From NCBI GenBank assembly GCA_026785815.1, contig JAJAZH010000127.1, positions 1 through 7,664 of the forward strand: 7,664 bases of DNA, written 5' to 3'. The position numbers were made by a program, and so were the translations under genes. Under the pieces are notes generated by a model, which ran no database searches, was not told the origin of the DNA, and saw nothing but the letters and a program-made list of their open reading frames with translations. Source of the DNA: Ramlibacter sp. Its GTDB lineage: Bacteria; Pseudomonadota; Gammaproteobacteria; Burkholderiales; Burkholderiaceae_C. Position 1 is the first letter of the stretch, and each line of letters begins with the position of its first letter. This document shows, one piece after another, positions 1-5,902 of this stretch.

Positions 1-105
1 GAGATGAACACTGACGCAGCCTGGTACTACGCCGATCCGAAGCCCGAAGCCGAGGAGATCAAGGGCCGGGTGGCGTTCTGGAAAGGCGTGAAGATCGAGC
101 CCTGA
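1..105 (+). CDS. DUF427 domain protein, C-terminal end (5' truncated)
   Basis: The reading frame is open from the first base of the window and ends at TGA 103-105, giving 34 visible residues. The tail, with the pattern AAWYYADPKPEAEEIKGRV followed by AFWKGVKIEP, matches my memory of the conserved C-terminus of DUF427 proteins (Pfam PF04248): a WYYP/DxPKP segment, then IKxxVAFWKGVxVE. These are small proteins of about 90-130 residues with no well-established biochemical role, so no function is assigned. Most of the gene lies left of the window. The stop is only 3 nt before the ATG of the 2OG-Fe oxygenase at 109, so the two are very probably co-transcribed and may be translationally coupled. 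The family call rests on this short tail alone. Confidence 0.72.
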   Translation, partial: EMNTDAAWYYADPKPEAEEIKGRVAFWKGVKIEP

Positions 106-108
106 GGC

Positions 109-837
109 ATGAATTTCGCGCCGCCTTTCACCGAGCCGGGCCGCTTGCAGGAACAGCTGCGATCCCGCGGCTACGCAGTGCTGACCGCGTCCGCGGTGGC
201 TGAACTTGCCGGCCTGCATCTGCCAGCGCTGGGTGCCTTGCTGGCCGGCTGGAACGATTTACCGCCCGACGGCTACCTGAAAGATGGCGGCCGCTACCGG
301 CGTCGGCGTCACTCCTGCCTGGTCGCGGACCAGGGCGAACTGTCGCCAGTGCCGCACCGGGCCCACTGGCAACCGGTCGAGTACAACGCGCTGCACGGCG
401 GCATGCAGCGCTGGTTCGAACCGATCGCGGCGGCAACTCTGGGAGCGGTGGCCTGGCGGCAGTTGCTGCTGGCGCTGGCCACGATCGCATCGCAGCTCAA
501 GGGCGAGCGGCGCTGGTACGTGGAGGCGCACCAGTTCCGCATCGACACCACCGATGGCATCGGGCGGCCGACACCCGAAGGCGCGCACCGCGACGGCGTC
601 GACCTGGTCGCGGTGTTCATGGTGGCCAGGGACGGCATCAAGGGCGGCGAAACGCGCGTGTTCGAGGCCGACGGCCCGGCCGGCCAGCGGTTCACCCTCA
701 CCGAGCCCTGGAGCGTGCTGCTGCTGGACGACGAACGGGTGGTGCACGAGACCACGCCGATCCAGCCGACGGCGCCCGGCGGCCATCGCGACACCCTGGT
801 CGTGACGCTGCGAGGCGACGGCTTCCAGGGCGCCTGA
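109..837 (+). CDS. 2OG-Fe(II) dioxygenase family protein (PF10014-like, amino-acid hydroxylase type)
   Basis: This complete 242-residue protein is predicted to be a cytoplasmic 2-oxoglutarate- and Fe(II)-dependent oxygenase. The iron-binding facial triad is visible as His160-x-Asp162 in GAHRDGVD and His213 in VVHETTPI. Arg227 in GGHRDTLVVT is placed to bind the 2-oxoglutarate carboxylate. The segment YVEAHQFRI (137-145), just before the first ligand, and the LLLDDERVVHETTPI stretch are typical of PF10014 (COG4340). Characterised members of that family hydroxylate free L-amino acids such as isoleucine, leucine or methionine. No signal peptide is seen. The substrate cannot be read from the sequence, so amino-acid hydroxylation is a family-level inference. 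The ATG at 109 is 3 nt after the DUF427 stop; GAGG lies almost against it, too close for an ideal Shine-Dalgarno, which hints at coupling to the upstream gene. The protein converges on the SDR gene to its right. Confidence 0.85.
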   Translation: MNFAPPFTEPGRLQEQLRSRGYAVLTASAVAELAGLHLPALGALLAGWNDLPPDGYLKDGGRYRRRRHSCLVADQGELSPVPHRAHWQPVEYNALHGGMQRWFEPIAAATLGAVAWRQLLLALATIASQLKGERRWYVEAHQFRIDTTDGIGRPTPEGAHRDGVDLVAVFMVARDGIKGGETRVFEADGPAGQRFTLTEPWSVLLLDDERVVHETTPIQPTAPGGHRDTLVVTLRGDGFQGA

Positions 838-890
838 AGTAGTTCAGGCTGCTTGACGGTGCGGCCGGTGGCCGCGAGTGCGGGCTTCAG
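834..890. terminator. Nested inverted repeat at a convergent gene junction
   Basis: Between the convergent 2OG oxygenase and SDR genes there is a perfect 6-bp GC stem with a 3-nt loop (GCGGCC at 861-866, GGCCGC at 870-875). It is enclosed by a second 6-bp inverted repeat (CTGAAG at 834-839, CTTCAG at 885-890). The outer arms contain both stop codons, TGA at 835-837 on the plus strand and TCA at 887-889 for the minus-strand gene. No U-rich tract follows on either strand, so a classical intrinsic terminator is not shown. It could still be a bidirectional 3'-end structure. Confidence 0.3.
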
Positions 891-1645
891 TCGCGGATGT
901 CGGCGACCGGATTGACGCCGAAGTCCGGCCGCCCGAGAAAAGCCAACACCTTCGCCGCTGCTTCCTGCGGCGAAGCGAGAGAGCCCTTTTCCTTCAGGCC
1001 GATGAAGTTGCCGATGTCGGGAAACTGGCTGCTGTCGGCGCCACGGAGCTGCACCTGCATTTCGGTATCGATCACGCCGGGCGCCAGCGCGCAGATCCGG
1101 GCGCCGTTGGGCTGGCCGGCCTGTTCCAGCGCCACGCAACGGGTGAAATGGTCCATGCCGGCTTTGGCAGCGCAATAAGCCGCCTGCGACGCCATCGCGC
1201 GCCGGCCCAGTCCGGAGGAGATGTTGAGGATCCGGCGCTGCGCTTTCCAGCCCGAGGTCGCGCGCAAGAAGGCGCCCGTCAGCAGCATCGGCGCCTCCAG
1301 GTCGACGCGCAGTGCGTTGGCCAGGTCGCCTGCCGCAATCTCACCGAGCGGCGCAATGCGGGGCAGCAGGCCGGCGTTGTTGATCAGCGTGACCGATCCG
1401 AGGCTGGCGCCGTCGTGCTTCGCCAGCCAGCGCTCCAGCCGCTGCGCCGCGTTTTCGGACTGGGACAGGTCTTGCTCCCATTGCTCGCAGAAAACCCCGT
1501 GGCGGGACGCTTGTTCAGTGAGCGCTTCGTCGGTCTTGCGCGAGATGCACAGCAGGTCGTGGCCGGCTGCGATCAGCTGTTCGGCCATGGCGAGGCCCAT
1601 GCCGCGCGAGGCGCCGGTGAGAACAGTGAGGTGGCGAGCAGTCAT
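887..1645 (-). CDS. Short-chain dehydrogenase/reductase (SDR), classical type
   Basis: This 252-residue protein has a full set of classical SDR features: the cofactor-binding TGASRGMG at 10-17, NNAG at 89-92, and the catalytic Ser144 (NISSG), Tyr157 and Lys161 (AAYCAAKAG). The post-catalytic PGVIDT at 189-194 completes the Rossmann-fold oxidoreductase pattern. Arg15 and the Arg-Lys pair at 36-37 (ISRK) suggest a preference for NADP(H), which is inference. The overall pattern, including the C-terminal GRPDFGVNPVADIRD, is like the sepiapterin-reductase/benzil-reductase (YueD-like) branch, but the substrate is unknown. It is cytoplasmic. The ATG at 1645 is the natural start, because the frame meets a stop five codons upstream. 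Only a distant GGTGAG element lies upstream. It follows the intradiol dioxygenase gene on the same strand after 50 nt and may share its transcript. Confidence 0.88.
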   Translation of the reverse strand: MTARHLTVLTGASRGMGLAMAEQLIAAGHDLLCISRKTDEALTEQASRHGVFCEQWEQDLSQSENAAQRLERWLAKHDGASLGSVTLINNAGLLPRIAPLGEIAAGDLANALRVDLEAPMLLTGAFLRATSGWKAQRRILNISSGLGRRAMASQAAYCAAKAGMDHFTRCVALEQAGQPNGARICALAPGVIDTEMQVQLRGADSSQFPDIGNFIGLKEKGSLASPQEAAAKVLAFLGRPDFGVNPVADIRD

Positions 1646-1695
1646 GCGCCATGGTACTCACCCCCGACGCGGCGGGCAGCGGCGCCAGCGGTTTT

Positions 1696-2319
1696 TCAGG
1701 CCGCGACCACGATGGCGAAATTCGCCTGCAGGCCGTCGCTGCCGGCACGGAACGGGACGGTCAAGGCCGCGCGCGCAGGCTCGGGCAGCCGCCGCCAGAG
1801 AAAGTCGCGCTCGTTGTTCGGGTCGCCGGCCACGTACAGCTGCGTGGTCAGCAACTCGCGGCTGCCGAGTTTGACCTTCACATGGATGTGCGGCGTGCGG
1901 CCGCTGTAAGGCACCGGCCGGATGGTGCGGAAGCGATAGCGGCCGTCGGCGCCGACGCTGACCCGACCGAAGCCCTGGAACGAGGGGTCGGCGCGTCCGC
2001 CATCGCCGGGGTGGTGGTAGTGGCCGCCTTCGTCGCATTGCCAGATTTCCACCATTGCGCCCGTCACCGGCTTGCCCGCCAGGTCGGTCACGCTGCCGTC
2101 GACCCAGGCCGGCTGGCCGCGGCCGTAGCTGGCGCTGCCGTTGCGCAGCAGGTCGTGATCGGAGTCCGCCGGCATCGAGACCGGATAGAACGGACCTTCG
2201 GTCTGCGCCGGTGTCGCCAGCCGTGGGGGCGCGCTCTGGGCACGCGCGTTGCGCCAGATCATGGGTGCGGCGACCAGCGCCGCGGCGAGGGTGCGTCTTC
2301 GAAGCAGATGGCGGTCCAT
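1696..2319 (-). CDS. Exported intradiol ring-cleavage dioxygenase (protocatechuate 3,4-dioxygenase beta/catechol dioxygenase superfamily)
   Basis: This 207-residue protein is a predicted non-haem Fe(III) dioxygenase that opens catechol-type aromatic rings between the two hydroxyls. The four iron ligands are visible: Tyr101 (GGHYHHPGD), Tyr138 (PYSGRTP), His144 and His146 (PHIHVKV). The N-terminal TPAQTEGPFYP (36-46) and the GxVTDxxGxPVxGAxVEIWQ strand pattern (75-94) are diagnostic of PF00775. The first 27 residues form a signal peptide: an RRRTL arginine cluster at 7-11, a hydrophobic stretch, and AxA cleavage after Ala27. This resembles a Tat signal, in keeping with export of a folded metalloprotein. 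The Tyr138-to-His144 gap is 6 residues, shorter than in PcaH, as in secreted single-chain members. A good GGAG ribosome site lies 5 nt before the ATG. The substrate (lignin-derived or plant phenolics, or catechols) is unknown. Confidence 0.9.
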   Translation of the reverse strand: MDRHLLRRRTLAAALVAAPMIWRNARAQSAPPRLATPAQTEGPFYPVSMPADSDHDLLRNGSASYGRGQPAWVDGSVTDLAGKPVTGAMVEIWQCDEGGHYHHPGDGGRADPSFQGFGRVSVGADGRYRFRTIRPVPYSGRTPHIHVKVKLGSRELLTTQLYVAGDPNNERDFLWRRLPEPARAALTVPFRAGSDGLQANFAIVVAA

Positions 2320-2348
2320 GGCGTCTCCGTGAATGTCGGTGTCAGACG

Positions 2349-2363
2349 CGCGGCGAGGCCGCG
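2349..2363 (-). terminator. GC hairpin between the pseudouridine synthase and intradiol dioxygenase genes
   Basis: A perfect inverted repeat, CGCGGC-GAG-GCCGCG, lies in the 75-nt gap between these two minus-strand genes. A weaker TCCG/CGGA pair lies just upstream in the direction of transcription. There is no T run after the stem on the minus strand, so this may be an attenuating or RNA-stabilising stem rather than a true terminator. The dioxygenase gene may have its own promoter here, but I see no clear -35/-10 pair. Confidence 0.25.
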
Positions 2364-2394
2364 AGTTCCGGCTTCGAATCGGAGCAGCCCGTTG

Positions 2395-3066
2395 TCAGAA
2401 CGGGACCGGACTCAAAAACTCCAGTGGCTCACCGGTCACGGGATCGGCCAGCTTCAGGCCGCAGGCATGCAGCAACAGGCGCGGCGACGCGGCTGCGACG
2501 GCCGGCGGCGCATACAGGAGATCGCCCAGGATCGGGTGGCCCAGTGCCTGCAGGTGGACCCGCAACTGGTGGGTGCGCCCGGTCAGCGGCTCCAGCTCGA
2601 TCCGGGCGCGGTCCCGCTCCAGCGCCAGCACCCGCCAGCGGGTGATGCTGGCCTTTCCGCCAGCCTGATCGATCACCCGCCGCGGACGGTTCGGCCAGTC
2701 GGCGGCAATCGGCAGGTTGATCACGCTCCAGCCGTCCGCGCCGGGCCGGGCTTGCGGCCGGCCGGCCACGACCGCGACATAGCGCTTGGCCACCTCGCGT
2801 CGGGCGAAGGCCTGGCTCAGGCTGCGCTGCATCGCCGCTCCGCGCGCCATCAGGATCAGCCCGGAGGTCGCCATGTCGATCCGGTGCACGATGAGCGCCT
2901 GCGGATCGAGCGCCTGGGCGCGGGCCGACAGGCAGTCGGCCTTGTCCGCTCCGCGTCCCGGCACGCTGAGCAGGCCCGCCGGCTTGTCGAACACGAGCAG
3001 CTGTTGGTCCTGGTACACGACGCTCACCGGCGCCGGTGCGGCGCGTTCCCGCATCGCTGCCTGCAT
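2395..3066 (-). CDS. rluA: RluA-type RNA pseudouridine synthase
   Basis: The product isomerises uridine to pseudouridine. E. coli RluA acts on U746 of 23S rRNA and U32 of several tRNAs. With the ATG at 3066 the protein has 223 residues (E. coli RluA has 219), and the catalytic Asp in HRIDMATSGL is residue 64, the same number as in E. coli. Other matching blocks are VFDKPAGLLSVPGR (25-38), LPIAADWPNRPRR (118-130), LTGRTHQLRVH (161-171), LGHPILGD (175-182) and RLLLHA (196-201). There is no S4 domain, as expected for RluA rather than RluC/D. The frame stays open far upstream (to about 4020) antisense to the phosphate genes, so the start is uncertain. In-frame ATGs at 3093 and 3105 would add 9 or 13 residues, and 3054 would remove 4. 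None has a strong ribosome site. I chose 3066 for alignment with the known protein. Confidence 0.88.
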   Translation of the reverse strand: MQAAMRERAAPAPVSVVYQDQQLLVFDKPAGLLSVPGRGADKADCLSARAQALDPQALIVHRIDMATSGLILMARGAAMQRSLSQAFARREVAKRYVAVVAGRPQARPGADGWSVINLPIAADWPNRPRRVIDQAGGKASITRWRVLALERDRARIELEPLTGRTHQLRVHLQALGHPILGDLLYAPPAVAAASPRLLLHACGLKLADPVTGEPLEFLSPVPF

Positions 3067-3145
3067 CTCGTCCGGTCGCTGGCATCCAGTCATGAACGCG
3101 ATCATGCAGCAGGCGATCCCGCGCAGACCGGCAAAAGCCCGAAGG

Positions 3146-3151
3146 TACACT
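3146..3151 (+). promoter_or_regulatory. Possible -10 element for the DUF47-pit operon
   Basis: TACACT matches the sigma70 -10 consensus at 4 of 6 positions and lies 38 nt before the ATG at 3190, leaving a short leader. I cannot find a good -35 at 16-18 nt upstream, and no clear Pho-box direct repeat is visible. This is only a candidate. Confidence 0.28.
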
Positions 3152-3177
3152 CGACACCGGGGTTCCAAGTCTGATCC

Positions 3178-3182
3178 AGGAG
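3178..3182 (+). promoter_or_regulatory. Ribosome binding site of the DUF47 gene
   Basis: AGGAG sits 7 nt before the ATG at 3190. This is one of the best Shine-Dalgarno sites in the window and fixes the start of the DUF47 gene. Confidence 0.75.
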
Positions 3183-3189
3183 AGCGAGC

Positions 3190-3837
3190 ATGCTGTTTGC
3201 CAAGTTGCTGCCGCGCGAGGCAAATTTCTTCGAGATGTTCAACCAGCATGCGGAGCGGATCGTCGACGCCGCCCGCGCTTTCTCGCTGCTGGTCGCCAAT
3301 TACGATGACCCGCTGCTGCGTGAGCAGTACAACCGCGAGGTCGACAACGCCGAACGGTCGGCCGACCGTGTGACCCACGAAGTCAACCGCGCGATCCACA
3401 AGACCTTCATCACGCCGATCGACCGCGACCAGATCCATACGCTGATCAACACCATGGACGACGTGGCCGACCTGATCCAGGATTCGGCCGAGACCCTGGC
3501 GCTGTACGACGTGCGCCGGGTGAACGAGGAAATCACGCGCCTCACCGACCTCAGCGTGAAGTGCTGCGAGCGGGTCAAGGAAGCGGTGTTCATGCTCGGC
3601 AAGCTCGCCGATCCGGCCATGGCCGAGGCGGCGCTCAAGACCTGCGAGGAGATCGACCGGCTCGAATCCGATGCCGACCGGGTGCTGCGCTCGGCCATGA
3701 GCCGCCTGTTCCGCGAGGAGCCCGACGTGCGCGAGGTGATCAAGCTCAAGGCGGTTTACGAGCTGCTGGAGACCATCACCGACAAGTGCGAGGACGTCGC
3801 GAACGTCATCGAGGGCATCGTCCTCGAGCATTCCTGA
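3190..3837 (+). CDS. DUF47 family PhoU-like protein, Pit accessory protein
   Basis: This 215-residue, all-helical, highly charged cytoplasmic protein belongs to the DUF47/TIGR00153 group (PF01865), distantly related to PhoU. Its start (MLFAKLLPREANFFEMFNQHA) and the ITPIDRDQIHTLINTMDDVADLIQD block (73-98) are hallmarks of the family. PhoU-type acidic ExxxD metal-binding repeats are visible at E55-R-S-A-D59 and in the C-terminal TDKCEDVANVIEG segment (about 197-209). Family members are almost always encoded next to PiT phosphate transporters and are thought to modulate their activity; the mechanism is not settled. Here the pit gene follows after 16 nt, so the two are clearly one operon. The length is typical, and nothing is truncated or missing. 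Confidence 0.93.
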   Translation: MLFAKLLPREANFFEMFNQHAERIVDAARAFSLLVANYDDPLLREQYNREVDNAERSADRVTHEVNRAIHKTFITPIDRDQIHTLINTMDDVADLIQDSAETLALYDVRRVNEEITRLTDLSVKCCERVKEAVFMLGKLADPAMAEAALKTCEEIDRLESDADRVLRSAMSRLFREEPDVREVIKLKAVYELLETITDKCEDVANVIEGIVLEHS

Positions 3838-3853
3838 ATCGCGGGGCCGACCG

Positions 3854-4864
3854 ATGCAAACCGCACAAGCCGCCCTGTGGGTGGTGATCATGCTGGTGGC
3901 GCTGGCGCTGCTGTTCGACTTCATGAACGGTTTCCACGACGCGGCGAACTCGATCGCGACAGTCGTTTCCACCGGCGTCCTCAAGCCCGCGACCGCGGTG
4001 GCCTTCGCCGCTTTCTTCAACCTGGTGGCGATTTTCGTGTTTCACCTGAGCGTGGCCGCGACGGTCGGCAAGGGCATCGTGCAGCCCGGCGTGGTCGATA
4101 CCCATGTCGTGTTCGGCGCCTTGATCGGCGCCATCAGCTGGAACCTGCTGACCTGGTACTACGGCATCCCCAGCAGCAGTTCGCATGCGCTGATCGGCGG
4201 CATCGTGGGCGCCGTGATCTCCAAGGCCGGCGCGTCGGCGCTGATCGCCGGCGGCGTCTGGAAAACCGTGCTGTTCATCTTCGTTTCGCCCACGCTCGGC
4301 TTCCTGCTCGGCTCGCTGATGATGGTCCTGGTCGCCTGGATCTTCCGCCGCGCCCCGCCGTCGCGCGTCGACCGCTGGTTTCGCCGGATGCAGCTGGTTT
4401 CAGCTGGCGCCTACAGCCTGGGCCACGGCGGCAACGATGCCCAGAAAACCATCGGCATCATCTGGATGCTGCTGATCGCCACCGGCACCATCTCTGCCGG
4501 CGACAAGGCCCCGCCGGGCTGGGTGGTGCTGTCCTGCTACCTGGCGCTGGCCCTGGGCACGCTGTTCGGCGGCTGGCGCATCGTGAGAACGATGGGGCAG
4601 CGGATCACCAAGCTCAAGCCGGTCGGCGGTTTCTGTGCCGAGACCGGCGGCGCGATCACCCTGTTCCTCGCCACCGCTTTGGGGATTCCGGTGTCCACCA
4701 CCCACACCATCACCGGCGCCATCGTCGGCGTCGGTTCGACCCAGCGTGCCAGCGCCGTGCGCTGGGGCGTGGCCAGCAACATCCTGTGGGCCTGGGTTTT
4801 CACCATCCCGGCCAGCGCGCTGGTCGCCGCGCTGGCCTATTGGGCGAGCCTGCTGCTGTTCTGA
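3854..4864 (+). CDS. pit: PiT-family inorganic phosphate transporter
   Basis: This 336-residue inner-membrane protein (PF01384) is predicted to take up inorganic phosphate or metal-phosphate by cation symport. The two inverted signature repeats are clear: MNGFHDAANSIATVVSTG (24-41), and GHGGNDAQKTIGII (190-203) in the second half. The further conserved blocks SSSHALIGGIVGA (108-120) and STTHTITGAIVGVGS (281-295) line the transport path. About ten hydrophobic segments can be seen, with a basic cytoplasmic loop at about 164-180 (FRRAPPSRVDRWFRRMQ). At 336 residues it is of the compact bacterial type, shorter than E. coli PitA (499). It follows the DUF47 gene after 16 nt. The ribosome site is weak (GGGG about 7 nt before the ATG), so translation may depend partly on the upstream gene. 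The gene ends convergently with the TM2-like gene. Confidence 0.95.
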   Translation: MQTAQAALWVVIMLVALALLFDFMNGFHDAANSIATVVSTGVLKPATAVAFAAFFNLVAIFVFHLSVAATVGKGIVQPGVVDTHVVFGALIGAISWNLLTWYYGIPSSSSHALIGGIVGAVISKAGASALIAGGVWKTVLFIFVSPTLGFLLGSLMMVLVAWIFRRAPPSRVDRWFRRMQLVSAGAYSLGHGGNDAQKTIGIIWMLLIATGTISAGDKAPPGWVVLSCYLALALGTLFGGWRIVRTMGQRITKLKPVGGFCAETGGAITLFLATALGIPVSTTHTITGAIVGVGSTQRASAVRWGVASNILWAWVFTIPASALVAALAYWASLLLF

Positions 4865-4878
4865 CACCGACGCATCGA

Positions 4879-4897
4879 CCGACGCGGCGCGTGTCGG
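4879..4897. terminator. Hairpin between convergent pit and TM2-like genes
   Basis: An inverted repeat gives an 8-bp stem (CCGACGCG paired with CGCGTGTCGG minus its loop-side bases, including one G-U pair) and a 3-nt loop. It fills most of the 34-nt gap between the pit stop (4862-4864) and the TAA of the minus-strand gene (4899-4901). CCGACGC also occurs as a direct repeat at 4867-4873. The position suggests a bidirectional terminator, but neither side has a long T run, so efficiency is uncertain. Confidence 0.45.
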
Positions 4898-4898
4898 C

Positions 4899-5345
4899 TT
4901 ACTGGGAGATCTTGCGGCCTTCTTCGACCTGGTACTCGAAGTAGCGCTGGAAGCTGAACACGATGCTGGCCATCAGCACCCCGGTGCCGACCAGCAACGA
5001 CACCACCACCGCGGCGATGGTGAACCAGTTGGTCCGGCCAGGGGCCGCGTCCGCGGCGGCGGCCGGATTGAAGCGGGCGTTCCACTTTTCCGGCGTCATC
5101 AGGCCGTAGATGATCGCCATCAGCGCGCAGCCGGCGAAGGTGAAACCGAGCAGCGGGATCAGCACCCAGCTCCAGCCGTCGTCGAGGCCGTAGCGCTGCA
5201 CCCGTTCGATACCGTACAGGCCCAGCGCGGTTGGGATCGGCAGCAGCCAGCCGGGCAGGTCGCCCAGCCCCCGCAGGTAGAAGCGGTGCAGCCCGAGCGG
5301 GCCACCCAGCAGGGTCAGCCAGGCGGCCAGTGTTTTATTTTTCAT
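4899..5345 (-). CDS. Small membrane protein with TM2-like N-terminal domain
   Basis: This 148-residue protein has about four hydrophobic segments (roughly 5-24, 31-48, 59-82 and 108-131). The start, KNKTLAAWLTLLGGPLGLHRFYL, carries the Gly-rich turn followed by HRFYL that marks TM2 domains (PF05154), in which two helices are joined by a short loop. The rest is less conserved: a polar linker, APGR-rich, at about 88-106, then a last helix and a charged C-terminus (FSFQRYFEYQVEEGRKISQ) probably in the cytoplasm. No enzymatic motif is present and the function is unknown. Its ATG overlaps the stop of the GNAT gene as ATGA (5342-5345) and has no Shine-Dalgarno of its own, so it is almost certainly translated by coupling. 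Confidence 0.8.
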   Translation of the reverse strand: MKNKTLAAWLTLLGGPLGLHRFYLRGLGDLPGWLLPIPTALGLYGIERVQRYGLDDGWSWVLIPLLGFTFAGCALMAIIYGLMTPEKWNARFNPAAAADAAPGRTNWFTIAAVVVSLLVGTGVLMASIVFSFQRYFEYQVEEGRKISQ

Positions 5346-5875
5346 CGGCTTGGCAATTCAGGCGAGGTGCTGTCGCCCAGGCCCAGCGCCTTTTCCATCA
5401 GCACCACGTCCAGCCATTTGCCGAATTTCCAGCCGCAGGCCTTGAGCACGCCGACATGGGTGAAGCCGACCGCCTCGTGGACCCGGACCGAGCCCTGGTT
5501 GGCCGAGTCGCCGATGACGGCGATCAGCTTGCGCACTCCGGCGGCTTGCGCCTCCCCACCGAGGGCGGCCAGCAACTGCTTGCCGGCGCCGCGGCCGCGT
5601 TCGCCGTCGGCCATGTAGATCGAGTCTTCGGCGCAGTAGCGGTAGGCCGGCCGGGGCTTGAACCAGTTGCAGTAGGCAAAGCCCAGGATCTGGCCGTCCT
5701 TTTCCGCGACCAGGAACGGAAGTTCCCGGGACAACACGTCGGCGCGCCGGGACGTCATGTCCTCGACGGACGGCGGCGTGGTCTCGAAAGTGCCGGTCCC
5801 ATTGAGCACGTGGTGCGAGTAGATCGCGGTGATGGCGGGGAGGTCCTGGTCGCTGCTGGCTCGAATGTTCGGCAT
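5342..5875 (-). CDS. GNAT family N-acetyltransferase, phosphinothricin acetyltransferase-like
   Basis: This 177-residue cytoplasmic enzyme is predicted to transfer an acetyl group from acetyl-CoA to an amine. The acetyl-CoA pyrophosphate loop is R93-G-R-G-A-G98 in GERGRGAGKQLL. The surrounding motifs are those of the Pat/Bar/MddA subgroup: IYSHHVLNGTGTFE (18-31), FKPRPAYRYCAEDSIYM (72-88), IAVIGDSANQGSVRVHE (118-134), and GFTHVGVLKACGWKFGKWLDVV (137-158). Members acetylate phosphinothricin, methionine sulfoximine or related amino-acid analogues. In most genomes the natural substrate is not proven, so herbicide resistance should not be assumed. The start at 5875 is preceded by CAGG about 4 nt away. 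The ATG lies only 15 nt from the rpsP -10 box, divergently arranged. The TM2-like gene follows with an ATGA overlap. Confidence 0.9.
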   Translation of the reverse strand: MPNIRASSDQDLPAITAIYSHHVLNGTGTFETTPPSVEDMTSRRADVLSRELPFLVAEKDGQILGFAYCNWFKPRPAYRYCAEDSIYMADGERGRGAGKQLLAALGGEAQAAGVRKLIAVIGDSANQGSVRVHEAVGFTHVGVLKACGWKFGKWLDVVLMEKALGLGDSTSPELPSR

Positions 5876-5890
5876 AAAACCTGAAAAAGA

Positions 5891-5896
5891 TATAAT
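5891..5896 (+). promoter_or_regulatory. Sigma70 -10 element of the rpsP-rimM-trmD operon
   Basis: A perfect TATAAT stands out in the AT-rich patch 5875-5897 of an otherwise GC-rich window. With 17-nt spacing the -35 would be TTCGGC at 5868-5873, a poor match that overlaps the start codon of the divergent GNAT gene. Transcription would begin around 5903, leaving a leader of about 135 nt before rpsP. Confidence 0.6.
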
Positions 5897-5902
5897 GGAA
5901 GG

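Noticed and set aside
878..1909. Long plus-strand open frame (343 codons) opposite the SDR gene
   Set aside because: It is antisense to a clear SDR with intact catalytic residues, its translation has no recognisable motif, and long antisense frames are expected in GC-rich DNA.
1651..3174. 507-codon plus-strand open frame across the intradiol dioxygenase and rluA
   Set aside because: Both minus-strand genes show full family motifs. The plus-strand translation is low-complexity Arg/Ala/Gly-rich sequence typical of a shadow frame.
3106..3189. Pho box before the DUF47-pit operon
   Set aside because: I looked for CTGTCA-like direct repeats spaced by about 11 nt and found none, so phosphate-starvation control is not supported by the sequence.
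3067..4020. Upstream extension of the rluA frame antisense to DUF47 and pit, giving a 541-codon frame
   Set aside because: The extra residues mirror the DUF47 coding sequence on the other strand, while the RluA homology begins near 3066. I treat it as an open antisense frame, not a fusion protein.
3854..4944. 355-codon second plus-strand frame overlapping pit (from 3877)
   Set aside because: It is His/Arg/Asp-rich with no hydrophobic segments or motifs. The other frame is a textbook PiT transporter.
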